From NCBI GenBank assembly GCA_025765615.1, contig JAIVFJ010000018.1, forward strand, positions 248,001 through 312,000: 64,000 nucleotides of DNA, read 5' to 3'. The DNA comes from Zopfochytrium polystomum. Lineage: Eukaryota > Chytridiomycota > Chytridiomycetes > Chytridiales > Chytridiaceae. Below are positions 35,005-44,472 of this stretch, in pieces (position 1 is the first letter of the stretch; each line of letters starts with the position of its first letter). The notes under the pieces were generated by a model. That model was given only the letters and a program-made list of their open reading frames with translations, was not told where the DNA came from and did not search any database. Made by a program: the position numbers and the translations under genes.

Positions 35005-38000
35005 GCCTCTTCTGCAACTTGGTGGGGTACCTGGTCTTGAACTCGAGCAGAAGGTCTTGGCAGTGAGTGAGGTTTGACTCAGGCTCCCAGGTGTTGTCAG
35101 CATCTGAGTAACCTTTCCACTTAACAAGGAACTTGAGTGTTCTTCCAAACCACTTGGCATCCAAGATTTGTTCAACCTCAAATTCCTCTTCACCTTCTAC
35201 CTCAACTGGAGGAGGAGGAGGAACAACTCTGCCTGGAATGGAATTGGCCACAAACTTCTCTAAAAGGCTGACATGGAAAACTGGGTGGATCTTCATGGAT
35301 GCAGGGAGATCCAGCTTGAAGGTGACTGGATTGATTTGCTCCAAGATCTTGAAAGGACCCAACTTGAGGTTGTCTAGCTTGGGACTTGGTCTTTTGGTCT
35401 GCAAGTTCTTCCTCAGAAGCCAAACTTGCTGACCCACAGCAAGGTCATGGTCCATTCTGTGAGTGTTGGCAAATCTTGAGGCATCTTCTTGGGCTTGCTT
35501 CAGGGTGGAGTCCAGGAAGGAGTTGATGATCTTGAGCTTATGTAAGTGTGAAGCCGCAGCAGGAGCTTGGACATTGGATAGGGTCTCTTGTCCCAGAAGA
35601 TCTCCTCTTGGATTGAAGCCATAGGTTGCAAAGAAAGGAGATAGCTGGGTGCTTGAGTGGAGAGAATTGTTGAGAGCAAATTCTGCCAGTGGAAGGAGGG
35701 TGGGCCAATCATCCTGTTGATAGCTGACATAGCACCTCAAATACTGCTCCAGAGTCTGGTTTGTTCTTTCTGTTTGTCCATCAGTCTGAGGGTGATAAGC
35801 AGTTGACAGTTGAGACTTGATTCCAAGGGCTGCTGTGAGTGCTTTCCAAAATTGAGATCTGAACTGTGGTCCTCTGTCACTGACGATTGACTGAGGCAGC
35901 CCATGGAGCCTGAATATGTGCTGCAAAAACAGGTCTGCTGTTCCTTGTGCATCTATATTCTCAGTGCAGGGGATGAAATGGGCCAACTTTGTCCTTCTGC
36001 AGATGACAACAAGGATAGAGTCAAATCCATGGGATGGGGGCAGTTTCACAATGAAGTCCATGGATATTGATGACCAAGGGCTGATGGCAATTGGGAGGGG
36101 CTCCAGAAGTCCATAGGGCTTGTGTCTGCTGGATTTGTTTCTTTGACAGGTTTCACAGCTGCTGACATAGTTCTTGATGTACTTCCTCATGCCTGGCCAG
36201 TAGAAGTCTCTGGAAACAAGCTCATAGGTCTTGTGCTCTCCTGGGTGTCCAGCTGTTGCTGCATCATGCCTTGTCTTGAGTATCTCAAGTTTTTCCTCTT
36301 CTTGGCTGATTTGAATCTTGTGAGGCTTGGGGTCCTTGGAAATAGCATGGGCCCACACACTGTCAGGAAGCAATGAAAGGTGTGTCTTGGATGGTGGGGT
36401 GAAACCATCTCCCCCTTCAGGTGCAAGGTCTGTTCTTCTTGACAGGGCATCAGCCACAGTGTTAAGGTGGCCAGGAGAATAGCACAGCTTAAAGTCATAC
36501 TCAGAGAGCAGTTCAGCCCACCTGGCATGCCTCTGCTTGAGCAACCTCCTTGCCCTGAAGAAGGTGAGGTTCTTGTGATCCGAATAGACAGAGATGTTTT
36601 TAGAACCAGCCAAGTAGTGTCTCCAGAATTTGAATGCTTCCACAATTGCAAGCAACTCCTTGTCATGGACTGTGTAGTTACACTCAGCACTGTTCAGCTT
36701 CCTGGAGTAATATGCCACTGGATGCAGAGGAGCAGAGGGGTCCTGAGAGCTTGGCTGGGACAGAACAGCGCCAAGGGCATAGTCTGAGGCATCAGTTTCC
36801 AAGGTGAAGGGAAGCAAGGGATCCACATGCTTAAGGAGTGGTGCACTTGTGGTTGCTGTCTTAAGAGCTAGCCAGGCTTGCTCTGCTGCTGGGGTCCATT
36901 CAAACTTGGTGGTCTTCTTGGTGAGATCAGTGAGAGGCTTGGCTATGGCAGAATAGTTGGCAATGAAGGTTCTGTAGAAGTTGCAAAATCCAAGGAAGCT
37001 TTGAACATCCTTGATGGAATTTGGAGCCTTCCATTCAAGAATAGTTTGGATCTTGTCTGGTGCCATGGAGATCCCTTTGTCAGACACAATGAACCCCAAA
37101 AACTCAATGGAGGTCTTGTGGAATTCACACTTCTCCAGCTTTGCATAGAGGTGATGCTGTCTGAGTCTCTCCAAGACAGTCTTGACATGTCCCATATGGC
37201 TTGCAGTGTCAGATGAAAATACCAGGATATCATCCAGGTAGACAATGACAAAAAGGTCCAGAATATCCCTGAAGATGTCATTCATCATGCCTTGGAAAAT
37301 AGCTGGAGCATTGGTAAGTCCAAAGGGCATGACCAAGTACTCAAAGTGACCGTATTTGCATCTGAAGGCAGTCTTCCATTGATCCTGGGGCTTAATTCTG
37401 ACCAAATTGTAGGCACCTCTGAGGTCAATCTTGGAAAATATCCTTGCATGGCTCAGTTTGTCCAGTAATTCAGAGATGAGAGGCAGTGGATAGCGGTTCT
37501 TGACTGTCATCTCATTGAGATCTCTGTAGTCCACACAGGGTCTCAGTCCCCCATCCTTCTTCTTGACAAAAAAGATGGGAGCTCCAGCTGGTGACTTGGA
37601 AGGTTGGATGAATCCCTTGTTCAGCATTTCTTCAATGTATTCTTGGAGGGCCTTGGCTTCTGGTGGAGAGAGGTGGTACAGTGGCTTGAAAGGTGGGCTG
37701 CAAGTTTCATCCTTGAGTGGGATTTCACAGTCATAAGGCCTCTGAGCTGGTAGCAGGTCTGCCTTGGTCTTGGAAAACACATCAGCATAAGGGAGATATT
37801 CTTTTGGTAGCTTGGATGCCAGCAAAAGGTCTGATGGGTCCAGGTTGTTGTGCTCCTCAGCAGTGGGGCTTGAATTCTTGACTGGGAACTGTGATTCTTG
37901 AATCTTTGACTGAGAGTTCTGTTCTTGGCAAAGACTGTGAGCTGTGGAACTTGAATCTTGAATGTGGACTGTGAACTGTGGTACTTGAATCTTTGACTGT

Positions 38001-38707
38001 GGGTTCTGTGAACAAGAGTCATGGCCATGACTGTGAGCTCTATGAGCTCTACTTGAATCTTGACTGTGAACTGTGAACTGTGGAACTTGAGTCTTGGCTG
38101 GCTGTGAATCTTGAATCAAGGGCTTGAGAGCATGAGACTTGGGGGCTTGACTTGAGTTTTGGGTGACTGTTCCGATTGGTGGAGGTTGGACTTGACCAGT
38201 GACCCAATCAATGGCAGGGTTCTGGGCTTGCAGCCATGGTAATCCCAGGATGACAGAGAATGTGGGTGAGCCAAGATCCAATACTTCCAGGTTGACCATG
38301 GATGGTGGAAAGTCTTGGATGTGGAGGTTTAGCTTGGTTTCATGGCTGATTTCCTTGAACAGAGCATGATTGGCAAAGTGGACCTTGAGGGGTGTGGATT
38401 TCTTGATCGTAGGAATGGCACAAGACTTGGCAAGGGTGGCATCAATGATGTTGCAGGATGATCCAGAGTCTATAAGGGCCTTGGTTGTGATGGTTGACTT
38501 GGGTGAGAGTTGAATCTTGACATCCATGGTGAGTTGGTGGGGCTTGGAATCTGAGGTGTTTGTGGTGCTGGTGGTGGTGATGAAACAGGGGCAGCTTGGA
38601 GGAGGGTCCAGGGAATTGCCCCTCAGTGAGCCTGGACCTGGGAGTTTGGGTGCTTCTTCCTTGGGCAGTCCTTGACAGCATGCTCCTTGGAGCCACAGTA
38701 AAAACAC
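34988..38707 (-). CDS. Ty3/Gypsy chromovirus pol (protease-RT-RNase H-integrase-chromodomain)
   Basis: About 1239 codons, apparently intact. Protease ALIDSGSS near residue 78-84; RT with RPCVDYRDLN and the catalytic FVIVYLDDILVFS near 485-497; RNase H starting TLETDASDYALGAVLSQ; integrase zinc motif ending CETCQRNK (~849); integrase core with Asp in MDFIVKLPP and Asp in IVSDRGPQFRS; then the C-terminal chromodomain FEVEQILDAKWFGRTLKF...WEPESNL near 1165-1215. The domain order and chromodomain identify a chromovirus. The frame overlaps gag by 85 bases and is -1 relative to it; the overlap starts at a T run (GTGTTTTTAC, ~38699-38708), so expression probably needs frameshifting. The listed start is the beginning of the overlap, not a demonstrated initiation codon. 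Confidence 0.93.
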   Translation of the reverse strand: MFLLWLQGACCQGLPKEEAPKLPGPGSLRGNSLDPPPSCPCFITTTSTTNTSDSKPHQLTMDVKIQLSPKSTITTKALIDSGSSCNIIDATLAKSCAIPTIKKSTPLKVHFANHALFKEISHETKLNLHIQDFPPSMVNLEVLDLGSPTFSVILGLPWLQAQNPAIDWVTGQVQPPPIGTVTQNSSQAPKSHALKPLIQDSQPAKTQVPQFTVHSQDSSRAHRAHSHGHDSCSQNPQSKIQVPQFTVHIQDSSSTAHSLCQEQNSQSKIQESQFPVKNSSPTAEEHNNLDPSDLLLASKLPKEYLPYADVFSKTKADLLPAQRPYDCEIPLKDETCSPPFKPLYHLSPPEAKALQEYIEEMLNKGFIQPSKSPAGAPIFFVKKKDGGLRPCVDYRDLNEMTVKNRYPLPLISELLDKLSHARIFSKIDLRGAYNLVRIKPQDQWKTAFRCKYGHFEYLVMPFGLTNAPAIFQGMMNDIFRDILDLFVIVYLDDILVFSSDTASHMGHVKTVLERLRQHHLYAKLEKCEFHKTSIEFLGFIVSDKGISMAPDKIQTILEWKAPNSIKDVQSFLGFCNFYRTFIANYSAIAKPLTDLTKKTTKFEWTPAAEQAWLALKTATTSAPLLKHVDPLLPFTLETDASDYALGAVLSQPSSQDPSAPLHPVAYYSRKLNSAECNYTVHDKELLAIVEAFKFWRHYLAGSKNISVYSDHKNLTFFRARRLLKQRHARWAELLSEYDFKLCYSPGHLNTVADALSRRTDLAPEGGDGFTPPSKTHLSLLPDSVWAHAISKDPKPHKIQISQEEEKLEILKTRHDAATAGHPGEHKTYELVSRDFYWPGMRKYIKNYVSSCETCQRNKSSRHKPYGLLEPLPIAISPWSSISMDFIVKLPPSHGFDSILVVICRRTKLAHFIPCTENIDAQGTADLFLQHIFRLHGLPQSIVSDRGPQFRSQFWKALTAALGIKSQLSTAYHPQTDGQTERTNQTLEQYLRCYVSYQQDDWPTLLPLAEFALNNSLHSSTQLSPFFATYGFNPRGDLLGQETLSNVQAPAAASHLHKLKIINSFLDSTLKQAQEDASRFANTHRMDHDLAVGQQVWLLRKNLQTKRPSPKLDNLKLGPFKILEQINPVTFKLDLPASMKIHPVFHVSLLEKFVANSIPGRVVPPPPPVEVEGEEEFEVEQILDAKWFGRTLKFLVKWKGYSDADNTWEPESNLTHCQDLLLEFKTRYPTKLQKRPKRGR

Positions 38708-39546
38708 AGTCCCTGCTGGGCCCTCCTTGTTTTCTCCTCTTGGCTCAGAGGACCCTTAGGAAGTGTCTCAACTGCATCCACTTGCATGGGTTCAGGAACT
38801 GTGAGAGCTTGAGGAACTGGGGTAGGTCTTGATGTAGTTCCTACTTGTCTTTGCTTCAGCCTCTTGGAGTAGAGTCTGTTGTCAATCTTGATGGCAAGGA
38901 GAATGTACTCTTCCAAGGTCTCAGGGATGTGCAGAGACTGGGAGAGCATGTCTTGGATAGACTCATGGAGACCATCATGGTACAGCTCCATCAGAGCTGC
39001 ATCATTGTATCCAGAGTCTCTGGCTAGTTGCTTGAATTGGTTGGTGTAGGCCACACAAGATTGCTTTCCTTGCTTGATATGCTTGAGCTTGGATCTTGCT
39101 GTCCAAGATGCGTAGGGGTCACCAAAGGTAGCTTCCAGCCCCTCCCAGAGCTCTTGCAGGGTGGTGGGTGTGCTTGGGAGAGATCTGTACCATGATTGAG
39201 CTTGACCAGACAGGAGGGTGCTTGTGAAAAGAACCTTGACTTGCTCACTGGGAAATCTTGAAGGTTGGAGAAGGATGACATTCTCCACAGTGGCCATGAA
39301 GTTCCTAAGGTCTTTGGCCAGCCCAGTGAACTTGTCAGGGCTGGGAACCTTGGGCTCTCTTGCTTGGTTGGCTTGAGGCAGGGGAAGAGCTTGATGTTCT
39401 TGTTGGTGAAGTTGTTGTTGAAGCTGGTGCTGCTGGTGAAGGACTTGTTCTTGAAGTTGGTGTGTCTGTCTTGAAAGGGCTTGTAATTGGTCCATCAAGG
39501 CTTGGAAGGCAGTTGCATCAGGGAAGGTGTTGTTTGGGTCAGACAT
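38623..39546 (-). CDS. Gypsy gag with CCHC zinc knuckle
   Basis: 307 aa, starting MSDPNNTFPDATAFQ. A Gln/His-rich coiled segment (residues ~20-60) precedes the retrotransposon gag capsid-type region (FTSTLLSGQAQSWY, then LWEGLEATFGDP), and the C-terminus carries the zinc knuckle CFYCGSKEHAVKDC (C-x2-C-x4-H-x4-C). It forms the particle shell and binds element RNA. It overlaps pol in the -1 frame. An almost identical intact copy is at 56235-57158. Confidence 0.93.
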   Translation of the reverse strand: MSDPNNTFPDATAFQALMDQLQALSRQTHQLQEQVLHQQHQLQQQLHQQEHQALPLPQANQAREPKVPSPDKFTGLAKDLRNFMATVENVILLQPSRFPSEQVKVLFTSTLLSGQAQSWYRSLPSTPTTLQELWEGLEATFGDPYASWTARSKLKHIKQGKQSCVAYTNQFKQLARDSGYNDAALMELYHDGLHESIQDMLSQSLHIPETLEEYILLAIKIDNRLYSKRLKQRQVGTTSRPTPVPQALTVPEPMQVDAVETLPKGPLSQEEKTRRAQQGLCFYCGSKEHAVKDCPRKKHPNSQVQAH

Positions 39547-39573
39547 GATGGCAGAGAGTAGTGGGAGAGGGTG

Positions 39574-39584
39574 AAGTGAATTAT
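39574..39584 (-). other. Primer-binding site complementary to the element's own LTR (self-priming type)
   Basis: Two bases inside the 5' LTR the minus strand reads ATAATTCACTT. Its exact reverse complement AAGTGAATTAT lies in the LTR at 39657-39667, about 35 bases after the TATA box, where transcription should begin. No tRNA-like primer site was seen. This is the geometry of the self-priming Tf1 group. Confidence 0.7.
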
Positions 39585-39695
39585 GATGTCAGGAACAGGG
39601 CAGGACAGGACAAGGCAGACAAGGAACTGAGAGGAGTGATGATTGTATTGGAAACAATAATTCACTTGAGGGATGGGACAGGTCCCCCATCCCCC

Positions 39696-39702
39696 TTTTA
39701 TA
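39696..39702 (-). promoter_or_regulatory. TATA box of the Gypsy 5' LTR
   Basis: TATAAAAGGGGGATGGGGG on the minus strand. It lies 35 nt before the AAGTGAATTAT sequence and ~150 nt after the main HSE array, a normal spacing for an RNA polymerase II promoter. Confidence 0.7.
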
Positions 39703-39847
39703 CCTTTTGAGAGTGTTCCTTGTCAAGACTCCAAGAAAGTTCCAGAAAGAGCAATTAGTAATGCAATGATACCAATGATACCAATGACAACAAGACAAGT
39801 CAGGAAAGCAAAGAAGGATTCAGAAGGTTCCACAAGGTTCCATGAAG

Positions 39848-39910
39848 GAATGTTCTAGAAGGTTCCAGAAGGTTCCAGAAGGTTCCACGAAGGAATGTTC
39901 TAGAAGGTTC
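39848..39910. promoter_or_regulatory. Heat-shock element arrays (8 + 4 units) in the Gypsy 5' LTR
   Basis: Alternating GAA/TTC at 5-bp steps: eight units at 39848-39885 and four at 39893-39910, separated by a CACGAAG spacer. The arrays match the metazoan/fungal HSF consensus perfectly. Confidence 0.85.
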
Positions 39911-39939
39911 CAGAGGTTTCCAGAGGGTGATTCATAACA

Positions 39940-41460
39940 AGTGGGAAAGGTGTGGGTGTGAAAACAGTGGTGGGGAAGGCCAGTTAACAAAGAAGATGGA
40001 CTGGGAGGGTCGAGTTGCAGTAGCAGTTGTGTGACTGCTGATGGGGACTGTGTAGGTGGAGTGCGCAAGGGAAGTTTCGAAATTGTAGGGAGAGATGTGC
40101 TTGCTGCAGGGGTAAGAGAATGGGGGAGAACCAATGGGGCACCAAGGCATTGAACCAAGTGTAAATTATGGGAGGAAGGGTGAAGGCGTTCAGGGAGCCT
40201 GGAGTAGTGATGAGAAATGAGTTGCAGGTTTGGGAGTGTGTGAGTCCAGTCAACGATGTGGAAGAATTCCATTTGTGGTGGGGTCATCAGATGGAAAAAA
40301 CTGCCATCGGCAAGGGGGGGATGGTGAAGGGGATTCAAAGAAGGTGGGTAAAAGGGATTGTAAAGAGGACCATCAGGAGAGCTGTGGTAAAAGACTGGAG
40401 AGCCAAAGGTGGGAGCAGCGAAAATAAAGGTCTTAATGACGTGGAACACTTCACAGAGTTTGTCAGGGAGAGGGCCTTTGTAGGAGGGACTGGTGAGGTG
40501 GAGGTCAAAAAGTTGTTCAAAAAGAAGACAAAGTGTGAATGGAGAGTGGGAAACACTTTGAGAAAAATATGCCAAGGAACTAATGAGTTGATGGAGTGAG
40601 TGTGAACAGAAAATAGGGGTGGACCAGAGTATCGGAAGGATGTTTGTTGGTTAAAAAGAAGGGGAATGAGAGACTTGGTGAAGTGTTTTTTTGCTGGGAC
40701 AAGGGTAAGGGATGTGAAAAAACTGGAGTTCCAGAGGCAAGGTCAAGTTGGAGGTGGTGCATCATGATATGGCTGATGTGGCCAATGAGAGAGATGGAGT
40801 TCAAGTGAGAGTTGAGATCAACAATAACGTCAGAGCAGTATTTGTTGTAAAAGTCAGGGAGGTTATGGGTCATGGGGTGGTGGAGGAGAGCATTGGGAAA
40901 GGAGATGCAGTAAGCCAACCAGGTGTTTGAAAGTTTTGAGACAGAGTTTGGTGAGGTTGTTGAGGAAAGTACGGGGGAGAATGGCAGTTTTTCACAAAAA
41001 GCAGAAGCGTGGGAGGAGGACGTTACAGATGAGGTAAGAAGCAATTTTCTCACCCATCTTTATGTGTTTGATAATGTTGAGGAAATTGGTAGTGGTGGAT
41101 AGGATTTGCTGCTGTGAAGTGGTTGCCTAAGTGTTGAAAGGTGGTGTTTGGGGGATGGATGGGAAGGACTGTGGTGCCCCAGTTGATGGTGGTTGGTGCA
41201 GATCGTGGTGGTGACATCGGAGATGAAGATTTTTTTTGGTGTTAGACTCGATGTCGTTATATGACTGGTACTCAAAGAGGAGGTTGGCCTGAAGCTGAAG
41301 ATCCTCCAAGGTGCTGGAGAGGGTGTTGGTGTCATTGACAAGGGCAAAGCCAGTAACAGAAACAGGGGGTGGGGGTTGGTTACAAGAGTTGGGAACTGAG
41401 AAGACAAAACGGTGGTGGAATGCTGAATGACAAAAAAGTGTAAGTTACGAATTTGCATTC
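39940..41460 (-). pseudogene. LINE-like (non-LTR) reverse transcriptase remnant
   Basis: The minus strand near 41220-41345 reads TGFALVNDTNTLSS followed by LEDLQLQANLLFEYQSYNDIE, which corresponds to the catalytic GFAFADDT block and following helix of LINE RT, with the ADD motif decayed to VND. Downstream open frames (41053-40580, then 40575-39940) look like the C-terminal region (…TILPRTFLNNLTK in a shifted frame) but carry frameshifts. The Gypsy 5' LTR abuts its downstream (left) end. Confidence 0.45.
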
Positions 41461-41998
41461 ACACTGCATTCCATTCCTGACAACATTCAAAGGGTTTGCG
41501 TGCATGCACGTTTCCTGCATGGAGTACCAGTTGACGATCAAGGAGCTTCGCAGCAAATACACGAACATCTAGTAAGAACCTAGATGATTCAATCATCGAC
41601 AAAGAATTCAAAAAAAAACTCTTCTCGGAGTTTGGATCAGTCACGTCTGCCGTCGCTCAGCATAGTCAGGGAGGAAATGGAGGTGTGACGCTGAGGCCGC
41701 GGAAATAGATGAAGTCTTTGCACAGTGGACCTCCTTCTGACGGCGTGAAAGGCTTTCCGCTCTTACTGGGTTGACTGGAGAAAGGTCAAAGATTGGACAT
41801 GAACAACCTTTCAATCTTGGGTGACCAATTGTTGCATGACATTAGTAGTACTTCAAATGTTTTATTAAGCTCCCCTTTGGGGTGCTGGACTATCCTTATC
41901 TCGCAGCGAGGTGGAAAAGCGTAGCCTTCCCATATCTATTATTTTTGCTGCACTCTTTTCCGGTCGTTCTCCCTCCTTCACAAAAGCAGTTAAGAAAA
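41461..41998 (+). other. Intergenic, upstream of the GH47 gene
   Basis: No gene seen. GC content rises from the repeat block on the left toward the host gene. The last ~100 bases are pyrimidine-rich (CTCTTTTCCGGTCGTTCTCC), as is common at fungal promoters. Confidence 0.4.
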
Positions 41999-44301
41999 AT
42001 GGAGGAAGCGGCGCAGCCCACTGGGAACACTCCCGCAACCAGCTCCGCCGTCGCGTTGCTTGTGCCCCTTCGCTCCCCGAAATATAAGCGCGATTACGGC
42101 ACCCTGCCAGTCCCAACTTCGCCTTATCTGCACGAGAAATGCGATCTGGAGACTGCCGTCGCCACGACAGGAACCGCTGTAACCTCGATCGAGGGATTTG
42201 CATCCAACTCGCTCGCCACCCGTGTCAAGAAGGCGCTCCTCCTCTTCGCTCTAACGGTTCTTGCTTTCTCGTTGATGCGTGCCTTTGTACCGGGCACTCT
42301 TCATCCTGGCGGCTCCACATGCCATTGGCTGGCGCCTTCTCCCTTTCGTCCTCATCCTCCTCCAAAGAAAGGAGCCAAAGACCAAGAAAAAATGGATTAC
42401 ATCAAAGAGGTCAGTTCGCGAAATCCATGCCACTTTCGCGTAACCACTTCCTCTTTCACCATTGGATATTCCTTCAATTCAACCTCAGATGATGAAACAC
42501 GCTTGGTCAGGATATGCTTCTTACGCTTGGGGCATGGACGAACTCAACCCATTGAGTAAGACAGGCTACAACTGGTACGCCCCAGGGACCCTGTGGCAGA
42601 CTGCACTTGATTCCCTGGACACTTTGTACATAATGGGACTGACTGAAGAGTTTAATGATGCGAAAGAAGCGGTAGTTAAATACTACCTCGAAGACTCGGA
42701 GCCCGGTGTTGATCGATTTTCCAAATTGAGCGGCAAAGTCAGCTTATTCGAAACCAACATCCGCATCCTGGGTGGTTTGTTGAGTGCATACGAACTCGAT
42801 GGAGACGACAGGTTGCTAAAATCGGCGGAGGTTGTCGCTGACCGCCTCCTGAAATCCTTCTTGTGGCACGGGGACGACCTTTTGATCCCTCTGAACAACG
42901 TAAACTTTACAAGGTATTTCAACTTTTGCTTGCTTTCGCTGAACATCATTTTTCTCAGCGGAGAAGCCACGGACTATATGGGTGGAAAGTCAGCGGTAAT
43001 ATTGGCTCAAACCGGTACGATGGTGCTGGAATTCCAGTACCTGTCCGACGTGAGTGGCAACAAGACGTATGGACGAATCGCGGAGGTGGCCGAGCACCAA
43101 ACTTATGCGATACAAGGATCACACATAAAAGGGCTACTTCCTATGTACTTCAGCGCGTTGGAGAAGACATTCCCGAAGGGTCAGCCGTTCCATTTGCTGT
43201 ACCAGCGCGTACTGAATCACTTACAGCCCAGTCATTCGGCCTTGGCGCTCAATCTGACTCCCATTATGAATATCTTCTCAAATACTGGGTTGCCACGGGC
43301 AACAAGAAATTTTTACAGTACTACGATCAAGCTGTCAATGTGAGCTGGGCTGCAGCTTGAGATATCTTTTTCATCGCGGCAAAATAGGCCTTCGTAATCC
43401 ACTTGATTCAAGAAACAGTGGATGGAAAATACGTGTATTTTGACGACCTTCACACTGTGGACGGTAACAAAACTTCGCAAGGACACCGATACCACCATTT
43501 GGTAAGCACTGGAAAATGGTCGATTGATCGCTAATTCATTCCGCGGTAGAGCTGCTTTGCAGCTGGAATGCTTGGAATGGGCGCTGTAAAGTCTTGTCCT
43601 CATAGGCCACGACCACGCCATCTTCACGTCCGTCCGGGCCCACTCGCGCAAAAGCGACCGTCCATTATGTCGTGGGCTGCAGGTCGTCACGGACCTCGTC
43701 ATCCTCCCCACGACTGTCTCCATCGAGAGCTTGCCATTGCTGCTGGAATCGCTGAAGCCTGCTATGCAGCTAGCACCGCTCCGGGCGCTCTTGGCGTTGG
43801 ATTTGAGGAGGCAACGATGGTCGAGACCGAACTTGCTGGCGTCTGGAAGCCCATTTTGAACAATCCGTTCTATATACTTCGGCCAGAGACGGTGGAGGGA
43901 TTTTTCTACATGTGGAGATTGACCCACGATCCCAAGTGGCGTGAGAAGGGCTGGGAAATGGCACAGGTTCTTCGCTTTTTGGACGTTCCTTTTTCCGACG
44001 TGCTCTGACTGGTTGCAGAACATGAATAAGCATTGCCGCGACGACGCTGGTTTCCATGATATTCGGAACGTACTGGATGGCTCTACCGTCGATAGGATGG
44101 AGTCGTTTTTCTTGTCGGAAACCTTGAAGTACTTGTACCTGTAAGGGCCGAGTGACTGTCTCTGTCTTGTCTGAATATTTTGGCAGCCTCTTCGCCGACG
44201 ACGACACCATTTCTTTGGACAAGTACGTTTTTAACACGGAGGCTCACCCCTACTCGATCCGTGGACACGGAAAGAGGGCCCATTTGAAATGGGGAGCCTA
44301 G
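41999..44301 (+). CDS. GH47 alpha-1,2-mannosidase (ER class I type)
   Basis: Trims alpha-1,2-linked mannose from N-glycans in the ER/Golgi. Nine exons join in phase to 597 aa: 41999-42409, 42489-42913, 42959-43179, 43227-43339, 43388-43501, 43550-43585, 43730-43966, 44019-44140, 44187-44301. The N-terminus is cytosolic with one membrane anchor (KKALLLFALTVLAFSLMRAF, residues ~76-95), so it is a type II protein. Family blocks: HAWSGYASYAWGMDELNP, SLFETNIRILGGLLSAYEL, QTGTMVLEFQYLSDVSG, SFGLGAQSDSHYEYLLKYW, YILRPETVEGFFYMWR, MESFFLSETLKYLYLLF and VFNTEAHP. The 144-bp intron 43586-43729 is longer than the rest and may hide coding sequence. The 45-bp intron at 42914 has no stop and is a multiple of three, so intron retention would insert 15 residues. 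Confidence 0.92.
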
Positions 44302-44374
44302 ACTTTACGAGTATACACCAAAAAATGGCCAATTTTCGCGATGGTAGACTTGTACTTCAGAACAAGCGGGCGTA

Positions 44375-44394
44375 GGGGGGGGGGGGGGGGGGGG
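44375..44394 (+). repeat. Run of 20 G, between convergent genes
   Basis: An uninterrupted poly-G tract sits ~75 bp after the mannosidase stop and ~80 bp before the end of the APS kinase gene, which comes from the other strand. Such a tract can form G-quadruplexes and is also error-prone in sequencing. Confidence 0.9.
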
Positions 44395-44472
44395 AAAAAG
44401 AAAAAAAGGGGAGAGTGAAACGTTGAAGTGGCCGCTCATCTGGGCCTCACGCAAATCCCCTGAATGAATGCA

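Larger units (their letters stand above)
39587..39939 (-). mobile_element. LTR-G, 353 bp (5' LTR of the intact Gypsy copy)
   Basis: From TGTTATGAATCACCC (minus strand, 39939) to TTCCTGACA (39587). The regulatory order read along the transcript is: HSE runs at 39910-39893 and 39885-39848, a shorter run near 39830, TATAAAA at 39702-39696, putative start at 39667, then the leader. The right flank enters a LINE-like remnant. Confidence 0.92.

Noticed and set aside
30476..39939. A single Gypsy insertion with TSD spanning the whole tandem cluster
   Set aside because: Outer flanks GAGAC and AGTGG do not match, so one simple insertion does not explain it.
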